Position numbers and translations under genes: made by a program. From Alphaproteobacteria bacterium (GTDB taxonomy: Bacteria; Pseudomonadota; Alphaproteobacteria; JAEUKQ01; JAIBAD01), in NCBI GenBank assembly GCA_019695395.1, contig JAIBAD010000005.1, positions 1 to 58,445 on the forward strand: a stretch of 58,445 nucleotides of DNA. Reading direction: 5' to 3'. Positions 26,289 to 35,216 of the stretch are shown here, piece after piece; positions within the stretch are counted from its first letter, which is position 1, and each line of letters starts with the position of its first letter. The notes beneath the pieces were generated by a model, which worked only from the letters and a program-made list of their open reading frames with translations, ran no database searches and had not been told where the DNA came from.

Positions 26289-27194
26289 ATGAATTTTTAT
26301 TACGCAGATGCAGCATTAGAACAAGCTAAAGAAAAATTAATCCAAGATCTTTTTGACAAATTTGTTCATCTTAATTTATCAAGAAAAAATATAGCTTTGA
26401 CAGTAATCTTAAATAAACCACGACAGTTATCTTGGGGAACAAATTTTAGAGGGAATGATTTAATATATCCCGCTAGTGTTATAAAACTCTTTTACATGGC
26501 GGCAACTTTTATTTGGGCAGAGCACAATAAATTAATTTTTAATACAGAAATAAGACGTGCTTTGAAAGCTATGATCAGAGAATCAAGTAATGATGCAACA
26601 AACTATATTATTGATATTTTAACACAAACAACAAGTGGGCCGGAATTGACATCATCTTCCTTAAAAAACTGGGTTAAAAAGCGCAGGATTATCCAAAATT
26701 ATTTTAGAACATTAAAATGGCCAGAATTTAACAATATTGTTCTTACACAAAAAACATGGGATGAAGGTCCATATGGACGGGAATATCAATCAAGATATCA
26801 AATTCCTAATAATCGCAATGTTTTAACAACCAACGCAGTTGCCCGGTTATTATGGGCAATTGAAAAAGAGGAATTGGTTAAACAAAAATTTTCTTTGGAA
26901 ATAAAACAATTATTAAAACGAAGTTTAGATCCAACACTATGGAAGAACAACCTTACATATCAAGTTCAAGGTTTTATGGGACAGGCATTACCCCATAATG
27001 CTAGTCTGTGGTCCAAAGCAGGTTGGACCTCAACCACAAGACATGATGCAGCGATTATAAAATTACCCCATAAAAGAACAAAAATTATTTTTGTTATATT
27101 TACATATGGATCAAAAATAGCGCAATCGTCAGAACTTATACCTTATGCAACGAAAAGGCTTATAAAGATATTGGATAACAATTTAATGCTTTGA
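26289..27194 (+). CDS. Serine hydrolase of the class A beta-lactamase/PBP fold
   Basis: A 301-residue protein with the penicillin-binding motif set: SVIK (Ser63-Lys66), an SSN-type second motif at residues 99-101 (RESSNDATN), and a C-terminal SKAGWTS corresponding to K-T/S-G. This places it in the beta-lactamase class A-like serine hydrolase family. There is no clear signal peptide from the ATG at 26289, and no good ribosome-binding site, so a cytosolic or mis-started product is possible. Whether it hydrolyses beta-lactams is doubtful, because the KTG triad is altered to KAG. It is convergent with the indolepyruvate oxidoreductase gene. Confidence 0.75.
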   Translation: MNFYYADAALEQAKEKLIQDLFDKFVHLNLSRKNIALTVILNKPRQLSWGTNFRGNDLIYPASVIKLFYMAATFIWAEHNKLIFNTEIRRALKAMIRESSNDATNYIIDILTQTTSGPELTSSSLKNWVKKRRIIQNYFRTLKWPEFNNIVLTQKTWDEGPYGREYQSRYQIPNNRNVLTTNAVARLLWAIEKEELVKQKFSLEIKQLLKRSLDPTLWKNNLTYQVQGFMGQALPHNASLWSKAGWTSTTRHDAAIIKLPHKRTKIIFVIFTYGSKIAQSSELIPYATKRLIKILDNNLML

Positions 27195-27201
27195 TTTCTT
27201 T

Positions 27202-30200
27202 TTATCCCACTGCTTTCAGATTGCTTTGCATTGTACCTTCTAATTGTTTTAATAAAACTGCCTCTTTTTCTTGTGTTTCAAAGATATGTCTTTCTTTAAC
27301 GTGTCCGTATCCACGTATATGTTCTGGTAAAGACAATATTTTTACAATTAAATCATAATTATGGGTGTTTAATTGATTTAAAAGAGAATCAATTTTTTGT
27401 TCGTAATCTTTAATTAAAGCTCTTTCTTGGCGTCGTTCATGGGTATAGCCAAAAATATCCAAAAATGAACCACGTAAAAATTTCATTTTAGATAAAATTT
27501 TAAATAAGCCAAAAATCCAGGGTCCAAAAACCATTTTCTTAGGTATACCCGTTGTAAGGTCTTTTTTTGCTAAAAGAGGAGGAGCTAGATTTAATTCAAT
27601 TTTAAAATCACCCTCAAATGTATTTTTAAGATGTTTAATAAAATCTGGATTACTATATAAACGTGCAACTTCATATTCGTCTTTATATGCCAAAAGTTTA
27701 AAATAATATTTAGCCACTGTCGTGCTAAGGTGTTGATGGGTAGGAAATTTTTCTATTTCAATCTTTTTAACTTTTTCTACAACTTTAAGATAACGTTCAG
27801 CATATTGATTATTTTGATAAGATTTTAAAAAATCAAAACGTTTAGTTATAATTTCATCCAAAGTAGTTGAAACTTTTTGATGTTGAGGTTTAAATAAATC
27901 TTGCGAAGCTAGGCGAGTGACAAGATTTAAATCGAAAGCAGCTCTTCTCCCCCATAAAAACGCTTGTTTATTCATGTCGATAGACACTTTGTTTAATTCA
28001 ATCGCACGGTTGATAGCTTCGGCTGAGAGGGGTATCAATCCTTTTTGGTATGCATACCCAACCATGAATAAATTGGTGGCAATAGAATCGCCAAATAATA
28101 ATGTAGCGAGTTCAGTTGCTTTAAGAAATTCCACACGTGTATAACCGATAGCATCTGATATGGTTGTTTCTAATTCTTTTGCTGGGAAAGCAAGATCTGG
28201 ATTTTTTGTAAATTCACCTGTCATTGTTTGATTAGTATTAATAACGGCATGTGTAATACCCTTATGCACTTTAGATAAAGCATCAGGGGTTCCAGCAACA
28301 ACTATATCACACCCAATTAATAAATTTGCTCCCCCTGTTGTTATACGGGCAGCATGAATTTTTTCTGGTTTATCAGCTAAGCGTATATGACTGAAAACGG
28401 CCCCACCTTTTTGGGAAAGACCTGTCATATCTAACATCGAACAACCTTTATTTTCTAAATGGGCTGCCATCCCCAATAAAGCGCCTATAGTTATAACGCC
28501 AGTACCACCAACCCCTGTGACAATAATAGAATAGGGTACATTAAGATTTGGTAAGGTAGGTTCAGGTAAAACGTTGAAAGGTAGATTTTGCTTTTGATGC
28601 TTTTTTAATTTGCCGCCATGCACATTAACAAAACTCGGACAAAAACCTTTAACGCACGAATAATCTTTATTACATGTAGATTGATCAATATTACGCTTAC
28701 GTCCAAATTCTGTTTCAACAGGAACAAGTGATAAGCAATTTGATTGCACGCCACAATCACCACAACCTTCGCATACCATTTCATTGATAAATAGTCTCTT
28801 ATCTGGTTCTGGCATAATACCTTTTTTGCGTCGTCTACGTTTCTCAGCCGCGCAAGTTTGATCATAAATAATTACACTTGTTCCTGGGATTTTACGAAAT
28901 TCTTTTTGAATTTCATCTAAGCGATCCCGGTGATATATTGTAACATCTGGATATGATAGTGTATCAGATGGATATTGACCAGGATTGTCACTCACAATAG
29001 CAATTTTTTTAACATTTTCATTTTTTAATTGGTTAACAATCATAGGTACATCTAATGGACCATCCACATGTTGCCCGCCTGTCATAGCAACGGCGTCATT
29101 ATAAAGTATTTTAAATGTTATATTAACGCCCGCTGCAACAGTGGCACGAATAGCTAATATGCCTGAATGAAAATAAGTGCCATCTCCAAGGTTTTGAAAG
29201 ACATGATCTGTTTTAATAAAAGGTGCTTGGCCAATCCAATTAACACCTTCACCCCCCATGTGGGTAAAAGTTACATTTTCTCGGTCCATCCATTGGGCCA
29301 TAATATGGCATCCAATACCCGCATAAGCACGACTATCTTCAGGTACTTTTGTCGATGTGTTATGAGGGCAACCAGAACAAAAATAAGGCATTCTTTTAAG
29401 TGACGTTTTAATATGAGAAAGTGAAGATTCTTTACTTTGTATAAATTGAATTCTTCTATCTATTTTATCTTGGATCGCTGGGCTAAATCCTTTAATACGT
29501 GATCCAATAACTTCAGCAATAATAGAAGGATTAAGTTCACCAATAGCAGGTAAAAGAGGTTTTTGATTCTCATCATATTTACCTAAAATTTTTGGTCTTT
29601 TGAAATTGGGCCAATTATATAATTGTTCTTTAATTTGATTTTCAATTAAGGGACGTTTTTCTTCTATAATTAATATTTCTTCACAATTTTCTGCAAATGC
29701 TTGTATGCCTTGAGGTTCAAGAGGCCATGTCATGCCTATTTTATAAATATTAATACCTAAAGATTTTATTTCTTCATTACTAATACCAAGATCGTCAAAA
29801 GCTTGGCGGACATCAAGATATGATTTTCCGCATGTAATAATACCTAATCGGTTTTTTGTTGAAGAAAAAATAGGGTAATTTAAATTGTTGGCCCGGCAAT
29901 AAGCAAGAGCAGCAGGTAATCTATATTGGTGTAAGGTCATTTCCTGATTTAAAGCGACGCGAGTTACATGAGGATCCGCATATAGATGAATATGTGGATC
30001 GATATGCTTAGGTATTGAAAAATCGGTTGGTATTTTAATGTCAATACGAAAAGGATCTGCATAAACTGAGGCGGAACATTCAATTGTTTCGGAAATTACC
30101 TTAAAACCAACCCAACATCCTGAATACCGGGATAATGCCCAGCCATGAAGACCAAGATCCAAAATTTCTTGAACACCTGCAGGATTTAAAACAGGAATCC

Positions 30201-30699
30201 CCAAATCCATAAAGGTAAATTCACATTGATGTGCAGTGGTTGATGATTTACTTCCATGATCATCACCGGCTAGTAGTAATACCCCGCCATTTTTTGAAGT
30301 ACCGGCTAAATTACCATGACGAAGGACGTCACCAGAGCGATCGATACCTGGTCCTTTGGCATACCACATGGCATAAACACCATCATATTTTTGATCGCCA
30401 AAAAGCTGGGCTTGTTGGCTTCCCCATACGGCAGTTGCAGCTAAATCTTCATTGACCCCTGGTTGAAAATTTACATGGTTAGCTTCTAGAAATTTTTTAG
30501 CTTGCCATAAAGCTTGGTCTACACCCCCCAACGGTGATCCTCTATAGCCAGATATAAAACAGGCTGTATTTAAATTATTTTTTTCATCACGTTTTTTTTG
30601 ACTAAGGGGTAATCTTACTAAAGCTTGCGTGCCTGTTAAAAAGACCTTTTCATCTTTTATAAGATACTTATCTTCTAGTGTAACAGTCTTTAAAGCCAT
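27202..30699 (-). CDS. Indolepyruvate ferredoxin oxidoreductase, single-chain (alpha-beta fused)
   Basis: An 1165-residue enzyme with the large TPP/pyruvate-ferredoxin oxidoreductase core: FISGYRGSPLGG near the N-terminus, the GDDHGSKSSTTAHQCE block, an Fe-S CSGCPHNTST near 440, and the TPP-binding HMGGEGVNW and NDAVAMTGGQHVDG. A ferredoxin-like cysteine cluster follows (CEGCGDCGVQSNC with CNKDYSCVKGFC). The C-terminal third is the gamma-type oxidoreductase domain (TGVGGTGVITIG). It oxidises aryl- or branched 2-keto acids to acyl-CoA with ferredoxin. GGGAG precedes ATG 30699. Fused single-chain forms are typical of aerobic alpha- and betaproteobacteria. Confidence 0.9.
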   Translation of the reverse strand: MALKTVTLEDKYLIKDEKVFLTGTQALVRLPLSQKKRDEKNNLNTACFISGYRGSPLGGVDQALWQAKKFLEANHVNFQPGVNEDLAATAVWGSQQAQLFGDQKYDGVYAMWYAKGPGIDRSGDVLRHGNLAGTSKNGGVLLLAGDDHGSKSSTTAHQCEFTFMDLGIPVLNPAGVQEILDLGLHGWALSRYSGCWVGFKVISETIECSASVYADPFRIDIKIPTDFSIPKHIDPHIHLYADPHVTRVALNQEMTLHQYRLPAALAYCRANNLNYPIFSSTKNRLGIITCGKSYLDVRQAFDDLGISNEEIKSLGINIYKIGMTWPLEPQGIQAFAENCEEILIIEEKRPLIENQIKEQLYNWPNFKRPKILGKYDENQKPLLPAIGELNPSIIAEVIGSRIKGFSPAIQDKIDRRIQFIQSKESSLSHIKTSLKRMPYFCSGCPHNTSTKVPEDSRAYAGIGCHIMAQWMDRENVTFTHMGGEGVNWIGQAPFIKTDHVFQNLGDGTYFHSGILAIRATVAAGVNITFKILYNDAVAMTGGQHVDGPLDVPMIVNQLKNENVKKIAIVSDNPGQYPSDTLSYPDVTIYHRDRLDEIQKEFRKIPGTSVIIYDQTCAAEKRRRRKKGIMPEPDKRLFINEMVCEGCGDCGVQSNCLSLVPVETEFGRKRNIDQSTCNKDYSCVKGFCPSFVNVHGGKLKKHQKQNLPFNVLPEPTLPNLNVPYSIIVTGVGGTGVITIGALLGMAAHLENKGCSMLDMTGLSQKGGAVFSHIRLADKPEKIHAARITTGGANLLIGCDIVVAGTPDALSKVHKGITHAVINTNQTMTGEFTKNPDLAFPAKELETTISDAIGYTRVEFLKATELATLLFGDSIATNLFMVGYAYQKGLIPLSAEAINRAIELNKVSIDMNKQAFLWGRRAAFDLNLVTRLASQDLFKPQHQKVSTTLDEIITKRFDFLKSYQNNQYAERYLKVVEKVKKIEIEKFPTHQHLSTTVAKYYFKLLAYKDEYEVARLYSNPDFIKHLKNTFEGDFKIELNLAPPLLAKKDLTTGIPKKMVFGPWIFGLFKILSKMKFLRGSFLDIFGYTHERRQERALIKDYEQKIDSLLNQLNTHNYDLIVKILSLPEHIRGYGHVKERHIFETQEKEAVLLKQLEGTMQSNLKAVG

Positions 30700-30838
30700 A
30701 ATAATCTCCCGAAGTTTAAGTTGATACTGTTATATCAGTATTTAGCTTTGCATACATATAATATATAGTCTATGTTATGGATATAAAGATCTAAAAAAAT
30801 AAGATTTTAAAAATATCAAAGCTTAATTTTTGGTTTTA

Positions 30839-31831
30839 ATGATGGCAATACTTATAACAGGTGCAGCAGGCTTTATAGGTTTTCATGTATGCCAAGCTTT
30901 ATTAAAGAAACAAAAATCTATTATTGGGGTTGATAATCTGAATGATTATTATAACCTAAATTTAAAAAAAGCAAGATTAAATAATATCAAAAAATCGTAC
31001 CCAAATACCTTTAATTTTTATCAAATTGATATTAGTAATCAACCGCAATTAAAAAATCTTATTCAACAATATGATGATATAGAATTTGTTATTCATCTTG
31101 CAGCCCAAGTTGGTGTTCGTTATTCACTTATTAATCCCCAAGCTTATGTTTCTTCTAACATTTTGGGACATTTAAATCTTTTGGAAGCGTTTAAAGATTA
31201 TAAAAAATTACGGCATTTTGTTTATGCAAGTTCGTCATCCGTTTATGGTAATACCAAAAAAGATGTTTTTACAATTAATGATCCAGTTAATACACCCTTG
31301 ACTTTTTATAGCGTCAGCAAAATTACCAATGAATTAACATCTTATGCTTATCAATATCTATATAATATACCAAGTACAGGATTAAGATTTTTTACGGTAT
31401 ATGGACCATGGGGTAGACCTGATATGGCTGTATATAATTTTACAAAATCAATTTTTGCAGGGCAGCCAATTAAATTATTTAATCATGGCAAAATGAAACG
31501 TGATTTCACTTATGTTGATGATATTGTGCAGGGTATAATGTCAATTTTATCAAAGCCACCCAAACATACAAAACAACCCTTTCATTCGATATATAATTTA
31601 GGTGCGGGTCAATCTCAACCCTTAATTAGGCTGGTTAGATTGATCGAAAAAACATCAAATAAAAAGGCAAAAATTATCTATGAACCTATTCAACCTGGGG
31701 AAATTGTAAAAACACAAGCCGATATTTCAGAAACCCAAAGACAATTTAATTACAATCCAAAAATTTCTCTTGAACAGGGTATTCCTTTATTTATTAAATG
31801 GTTTTGTGATTATCATAAAATATCTATTTAA
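30839..31831 (+). CDS. NAD-dependent sugar epimerase, UDP-glucuronate 4-epimerase-like
   Basis: A 330-residue short-chain-dehydrogenase-fold epimerase starting at ATG 30839. It has the nucleotide-binding GAAGFIG, then DNLNDYYNLNLKKARL (characteristic of UDP-glucuronate 4-epimerases), YASSSSVYG, the catalytic Tyr-x-x-x-Lys in FYSVSK, and RFFTVYGPWGRPDMA. It would interconvert UDP-glucuronate and UDP-galacturonate for surface polysaccharide. The neighbours are not glycan genes, and the exact substrate is inferred. Confidence 0.87.
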   Translation: MMAILITGAAGFIGFHVCQALLKKQKSIIGVDNLNDYYNLNLKKARLNNIKKSYPNTFNFYQIDISNQPQLKNLIQQYDDIEFVIHLAAQVGVRYSLINPQAYVSSNILGHLNLLEAFKDYKKLRHFVYASSSSVYGNTKKDVFTINDPVNTPLTFYSVSKITNELTSYAYQYLYNIPSTGLRFFTVYGPWGRPDMAVYNFTKSIFAGQPIKLFNHGKMKRDFTYVDDIVQGIMSILSKPPKHTKQPFHSIYNLGAGQSQPLIRLVRLIEKTSNKKAKIIYEPIQPGEIVKTQADISETQRQFNYNPKISLEQGIPLFIKWFCDYHKISI

Positions 31832-31875
31832 CTTTAAATTGAAAATGTATCTTACACTTTAAATTAGCTTATCCC

Positions 31876-31965
31876 ATGAATATATACATAGAAATTGTAA
31901 TCCTTTGTTTGTTAACCATAACAATATTCTCTTTGATTTTTTCTTTTTTATTTAGTAAAAAATAA
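31876..31965 (+). CDS. Small 29-residue single-helix ORF in frame with cckA (possible detached cckA leader)
   Basis: An ATG at 31876 opens a 29-codon frame encoding a single hydrophobic helix (MNIYIEIVILCLLTITIFS) with a short basic tail ending SKK, closed by TAA at 31963-31965. The frame continues open after that TAA (LFLKIFDQISLPIK...) straight into cckA, whose first methionine is at 32038. Standard CckA proteins begin with membrane helices and the present cckA has none, so this may be the original N-terminus severed by one stop. There is no good ribosome-binding site. It could be a real membrane peptide, a nonsense mutation, a sequence error, or chance. Confidence 0.35.
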   Translation: MNIYIEIVILCLLTITIFSLIFSFLFSKK

Positions 31966-32037
31966 AAATTATTTTTAAAAATTTTTGATCAAATCTCTTT
32001 ACCTATAAAAATTACAAATCAACATAATAAAACTGTG

Positions 32038-34065
32038 ATGATAAACAAATTTTATAGCAACTCTCTTTTAAAGAGTGCGGAAGAAAATTGGTCTTTTCTT
32101 TCTTATAATTTAGATAAAAACCATAAAATTTGGATAGCAAATGATTTTAACCTTTATAGAAAAGCTCAACATAATATTGAAAAGATTGGTAATTATTGCG
32201 CCAAATTGGGCATAGGTCTTTATGTACTTAATAAAGAAAAAGATATTATTTATTGTAATCAATTTTTAATTTCGAAAATTGGGATATCAAAACAATCATT
32301 TGAAAAACAAGATCAAAAAATAAATTTTTTTGATTTTTTTTTAAATAGTGACGACCATTATTTAGAACAAAATTTTATTAACTATAAAATTTCTTACCAA
32401 AAAACAAAGATCAAAGCGGATGATGGGTATACACAATCTTTATGTTGTGATCATATCCAATTTCATAATATTTTAGATGACCAAAAAGATTTTATTATTG
32501 GTCTTGCTATTTTTAATAATTCTGATGGAACTTCGGAAATCCAATATAATCAAAAGAAACTTTATCAGCAACTTTTTGAAGAAGCACCTGTGGGTGTGGT
32601 ATTTATTAATCCCGCGGGCTTAATTATTGAAGCCAATGCTGCATTTTATCGTCTTGCTCATCATACAAAAAATCAACAGCAAAATTTATTTACTCATTAT
32701 ATTAAATCTGAAAACCACAAATCCGTTACAGATGCTATTCAGGAGGTTATTTCACGCCAAGAATGTATTTTACCTTTTGAAGTAAAAATGATAGGTGATC
32801 ATAATCGCACCGCACTTTTATATTTGTCACCTTGGTATGATGGTACGGGTATAACAGCCCATTTTGTAGATACAACAGAACAGAGAAGATTAGAATCTGA
32901 AATTAGCCAGTCCCAAAAAATGCAAGCTGTTGGCCAATTGGCTGGGGGTATTGCTCATGATTTTAATAATTTGCTAACAGCCATGATTGGATTTTGTGAT
33001 CTCTTACTTATGCGTCATAGACCAGGGGACCAATCATTTGCGGATATTATGCAAATAAAACAGAATGCTAATCGTGCAGCAAATTTAGTGCGGCAACTTT
33101 TGGCATTTTCAAGACAACAAACCTTACAACCTAGAATAATTTTGGTGACAGATGTTATTGTCGAATTAACCCATCTGTTAAGAAGATTATTAGGGTCAAG
33201 TATCCAATTAGATATGATCCATGGTTCTGATCTTTATACAGTTAAGGTAGATCCAAGTCAGCTTGAACAAGTTATTATTAATTTGGCAGTAAATGCCAGA
33301 GATGCTATGTCATCAGGTGGTACTTTAACAATTGTCACAAGTAATTGTAGCATAAATCAACCTGAAATTAGAAACAATGAAACAATACTTCCTGGTGATT
33401 ATGTTTTAATAAAAATTACGGATACAGGTAGTGGTATTAATCCTAATATTATTAATCGAATTTTTGATCCATTCTTTTCAACAAAAGAGGTGGGGCAGGG
33501 AACAGGTCTTGGATTATCAACAGTTTATGGTATAATAAAACAAACAAATGGTTTTATTTTTGTCCAAAGTACTATTGGTAAAGGGACGAGTTTTGAAATT
33601 TTTATTCCTCGTTTTGACCAACCTGATAATTTATCCTCAAAGATTGAAACAACTAATAAAGATACATCGGACTTAACAGGGTTTGAAACAGTATTATTAG
33701 TTGAAGATGAAGACGCCGTTAGATTATTTAGTGCCCGTGCCTTGAAAAATAAAGGATATAAAGTTTTAGAAGCACGAAATGGTGAAGAAGCTTTGCAAAT
33801 CATTAAGGATGATGTTAAAGATCATAAAAATCAAATAGATCTTTTAATTACCGATGTTGTCATGCCAGGTATAGATGGTCCTGCATTAATTCATGAAGTC
33901 AGCCATTTAAAACCTGCGCTTAAGGTAATTTTTATTTCAGGCTATGCAGAGGATTCATTTAGAAAGCGTTTGGATGAAAATATGCATATTCATTTTTTAG
34001 GTAAACCCTTTAATCTGAAACAACTTGTTGGTAAAGTTAAAGAGGTCTTACATCAATCAAAATAA
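32038..34065 (+). CDS. cckA: CckA-like hybrid sensor histidine kinase
   Basis: A 675-residue hybrid kinase. Two weak PAS-like regions (residues ~45-160 and ~180-280) are followed by HisKA with the phospho-accepting His307 in GGIAHDFNN and HATPase_c with NLAVNARDAM, DTGSGI and GQGTGLGLS. A receiver domain follows with VEDED and Asp606 (ITDVVMPG). CckA with ChpT and CtrA controls the alphaproteobacterial cell cycle. The N-terminus has no membrane helix, unlike typical CckA; an in-frame hydrophobic ORF sits just upstream across one TAA. The ATG at 32038 follows a GTG; no strong ribosome-binding site is seen. The position just before recA-alaS is seen in related alphaproteobacteria. Confidence 0.88.
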   Translation: MINKFYSNSLLKSAEENWSFLSYNLDKNHKIWIANDFNLYRKAQHNIEKIGNYCAKLGIGLYVLNKEKDIIYCNQFLISKIGISKQSFEKQDQKINFFDFFLNSDDHYLEQNFINYKISYQKTKIKADDGYTQSLCCDHIQFHNILDDQKDFIIGLAIFNNSDGTSEIQYNQKKLYQQLFEEAPVGVVFINPAGLIIEANAAFYRLAHHTKNQQQNLFTHYIKSENHKSVTDAIQEVISRQECILPFEVKMIGDHNRTALLYLSPWYDGTGITAHFVDTTEQRRLESEISQSQKMQAVGQLAGGIAHDFNNLLTAMIGFCDLLLMRHRPGDQSFADIMQIKQNANRAANLVRQLLAFSRQQTLQPRIILVTDVIVELTHLLRRLLGSSIQLDMIHGSDLYTVKVDPSQLEQVIINLAVNARDAMSSGGTLTIVTSNCSINQPEIRNNETILPGDYVLIKITDTGSGINPNIINRIFDPFFSTKEVGQGTGLGLSTVYGIIKQTNGFIFVQSTIGKGTSFEIFIPRFDQPDNLSSKIETTNKDTSDLTGFETVLLVEDEDAVRLFSARALKNKGYKVLEARNGEEALQIIKDDVKDHKNQIDLLITDVVMPGIDGPALIHEVSHLKPALKVIFISGYAEDSFRKRLDENMHIHFLGKPFNLKQLVGKVKEVLHQSK

Positions 34066-34164
34066 TGCATTTAACAAATAAAGATATTTATTATTTATGA
34101 TGCAATATTTATTTAATTCTTTATACTATTTTGACTAACTGTTTTTTATAAGAAAGCAAGACAT

Positions 34165-35199
34165 ATGGATAAATTGAAAGCACTTGAGGCAGCCTTGGGC
34201 CAAATCGAACGCGCATTTGGTAAAGGTTCAATCATGAGATTAGGACAGAAAGATAAGGTCATTGAAACAGAATCAATTTCTACAGGTTCTTTGGGTTTAG
34301 ATATTGCGTTAGGTATTGGGGGATTACCACGAGGCAGAATTGTAGAAATTTATGGACCGGAAAGTTCTGGGAAAACAACTTTGGCACTTCATGTTGTTGC
34401 GGAAGCACAAAAAACTGGGGGTGCCTGTGCCTTTATTGATGCGGAGCATGCTCTTGATCCAGCCTATGCCACAAAATTAGGTGTTAAGGTCGAAGATTTA
34501 CTTATCTCGCAACCTGATGCGGGTGAACAAGCGTTAGAGATTGCGGATACTTTGGTACGTTCTGGTGCTGTTGATGTTTTGGTTGTTGATAGCGTGGCGG
34601 CCTTAGTCCCACGGGCAGAATTAGAAGGTGAAATGGGTGATACCCATGTTGGTCTTCAAGCCCGATTAATGAGCCAAGCTTTAAGAAAATTGACATCATC
34701 TATTTCACGATCAAGATGTATGGTTATTTTCATTAATCAAATTAGAATGAAAATCGGTATTATGTTTGGTAATCCAGAAACAACAACAGGTGGTAATGCT
34801 TTAAAATTTTATGCATCCGTAAGATTGGATATAAGACGCACGGGTGCCATTAAAGAACGTGAAACGGTGGTTGGTAATCAAACAAGGGTAAAAGTTGTAA
34901 AAAACAAATTGGCCCCTCCTTTCCGTGTGGTTGATTTTGATATTATGTATGGAGAAGGTATTTCCAAAATGGGTGAGCTTATTGATTTAGGTGTTGCTGC
35001 AGGTGTTGTAGAAAAATCTGGATCGTGGTTTTCCCATAACAATCAGCGCATTGGTCAAGGTCGGGAAAATGCCAAACAGTTTCTTCGCGATAATCCAACC
35101 ATGGCAGATAATATTGAGAAAGCTATACGCCAAAATGCAGGACTGATTGCGGGAAATATGATGGAAGGCCACTCCAATCTGGAAGAAGAAAGCGCATAG
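34165..35199 (+). CDS. recA: RecA recombinase
   Basis: A 344-residue RecA with Walker [10 protein letters not shown] (residues 64-72), Walker [11 protein letters not shown] (138-147), the L1/L2 DNA-binding loops ([33 protein letters not shown]) and the KNKLAPPF segment. It catalyses strand exchange and LexA-type autoproteolysis. I see no GTTC-N7-GTTC alphaproteobacterial SOS box in the ~100 bases upstream. A TATACT at 34122-34127 may be a -10, without a clear -35. alaS follows after 17 bases. Confidence 0.98.
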   Translation: MDKLKALEAALGQIERAFGKGSIMRLGQKDKVIETESISTGSLGLDIALGIGGLPRGRIVEIYGPESSGKTTLALHVVAEAQKTGGACAFIDAEHALDPAYATKLGVKVEDLLISQPDAGEQALEIADTLVRSGAVDVLVVDSVAALVPRAELEGEMGDTHVGLQARLMSQALRKLTSSISRSRCMVIFINQIRMKIGIMFGNPETTTGGNALKFYASVRLDIRRTGAIKERETVVGNQTRVKVVKNKLAPPFRVVDFDIMYGEGISKMGELIDLGVAAGVVEKSGSWFSHNNQRIGQGRENAKQFLRDNPTMADNIEKAIRQNAGLIAGNMMEGHSNLEEESA

Positions 35200-35216
35200 A
35201 TTTTTGGAATTAATTT

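Noticed and set aside
34066-34164. LexA-type SOS box upstream of recA
   Set aside because: No GTTC-N7-GTTC or close variant is present in this spacer.
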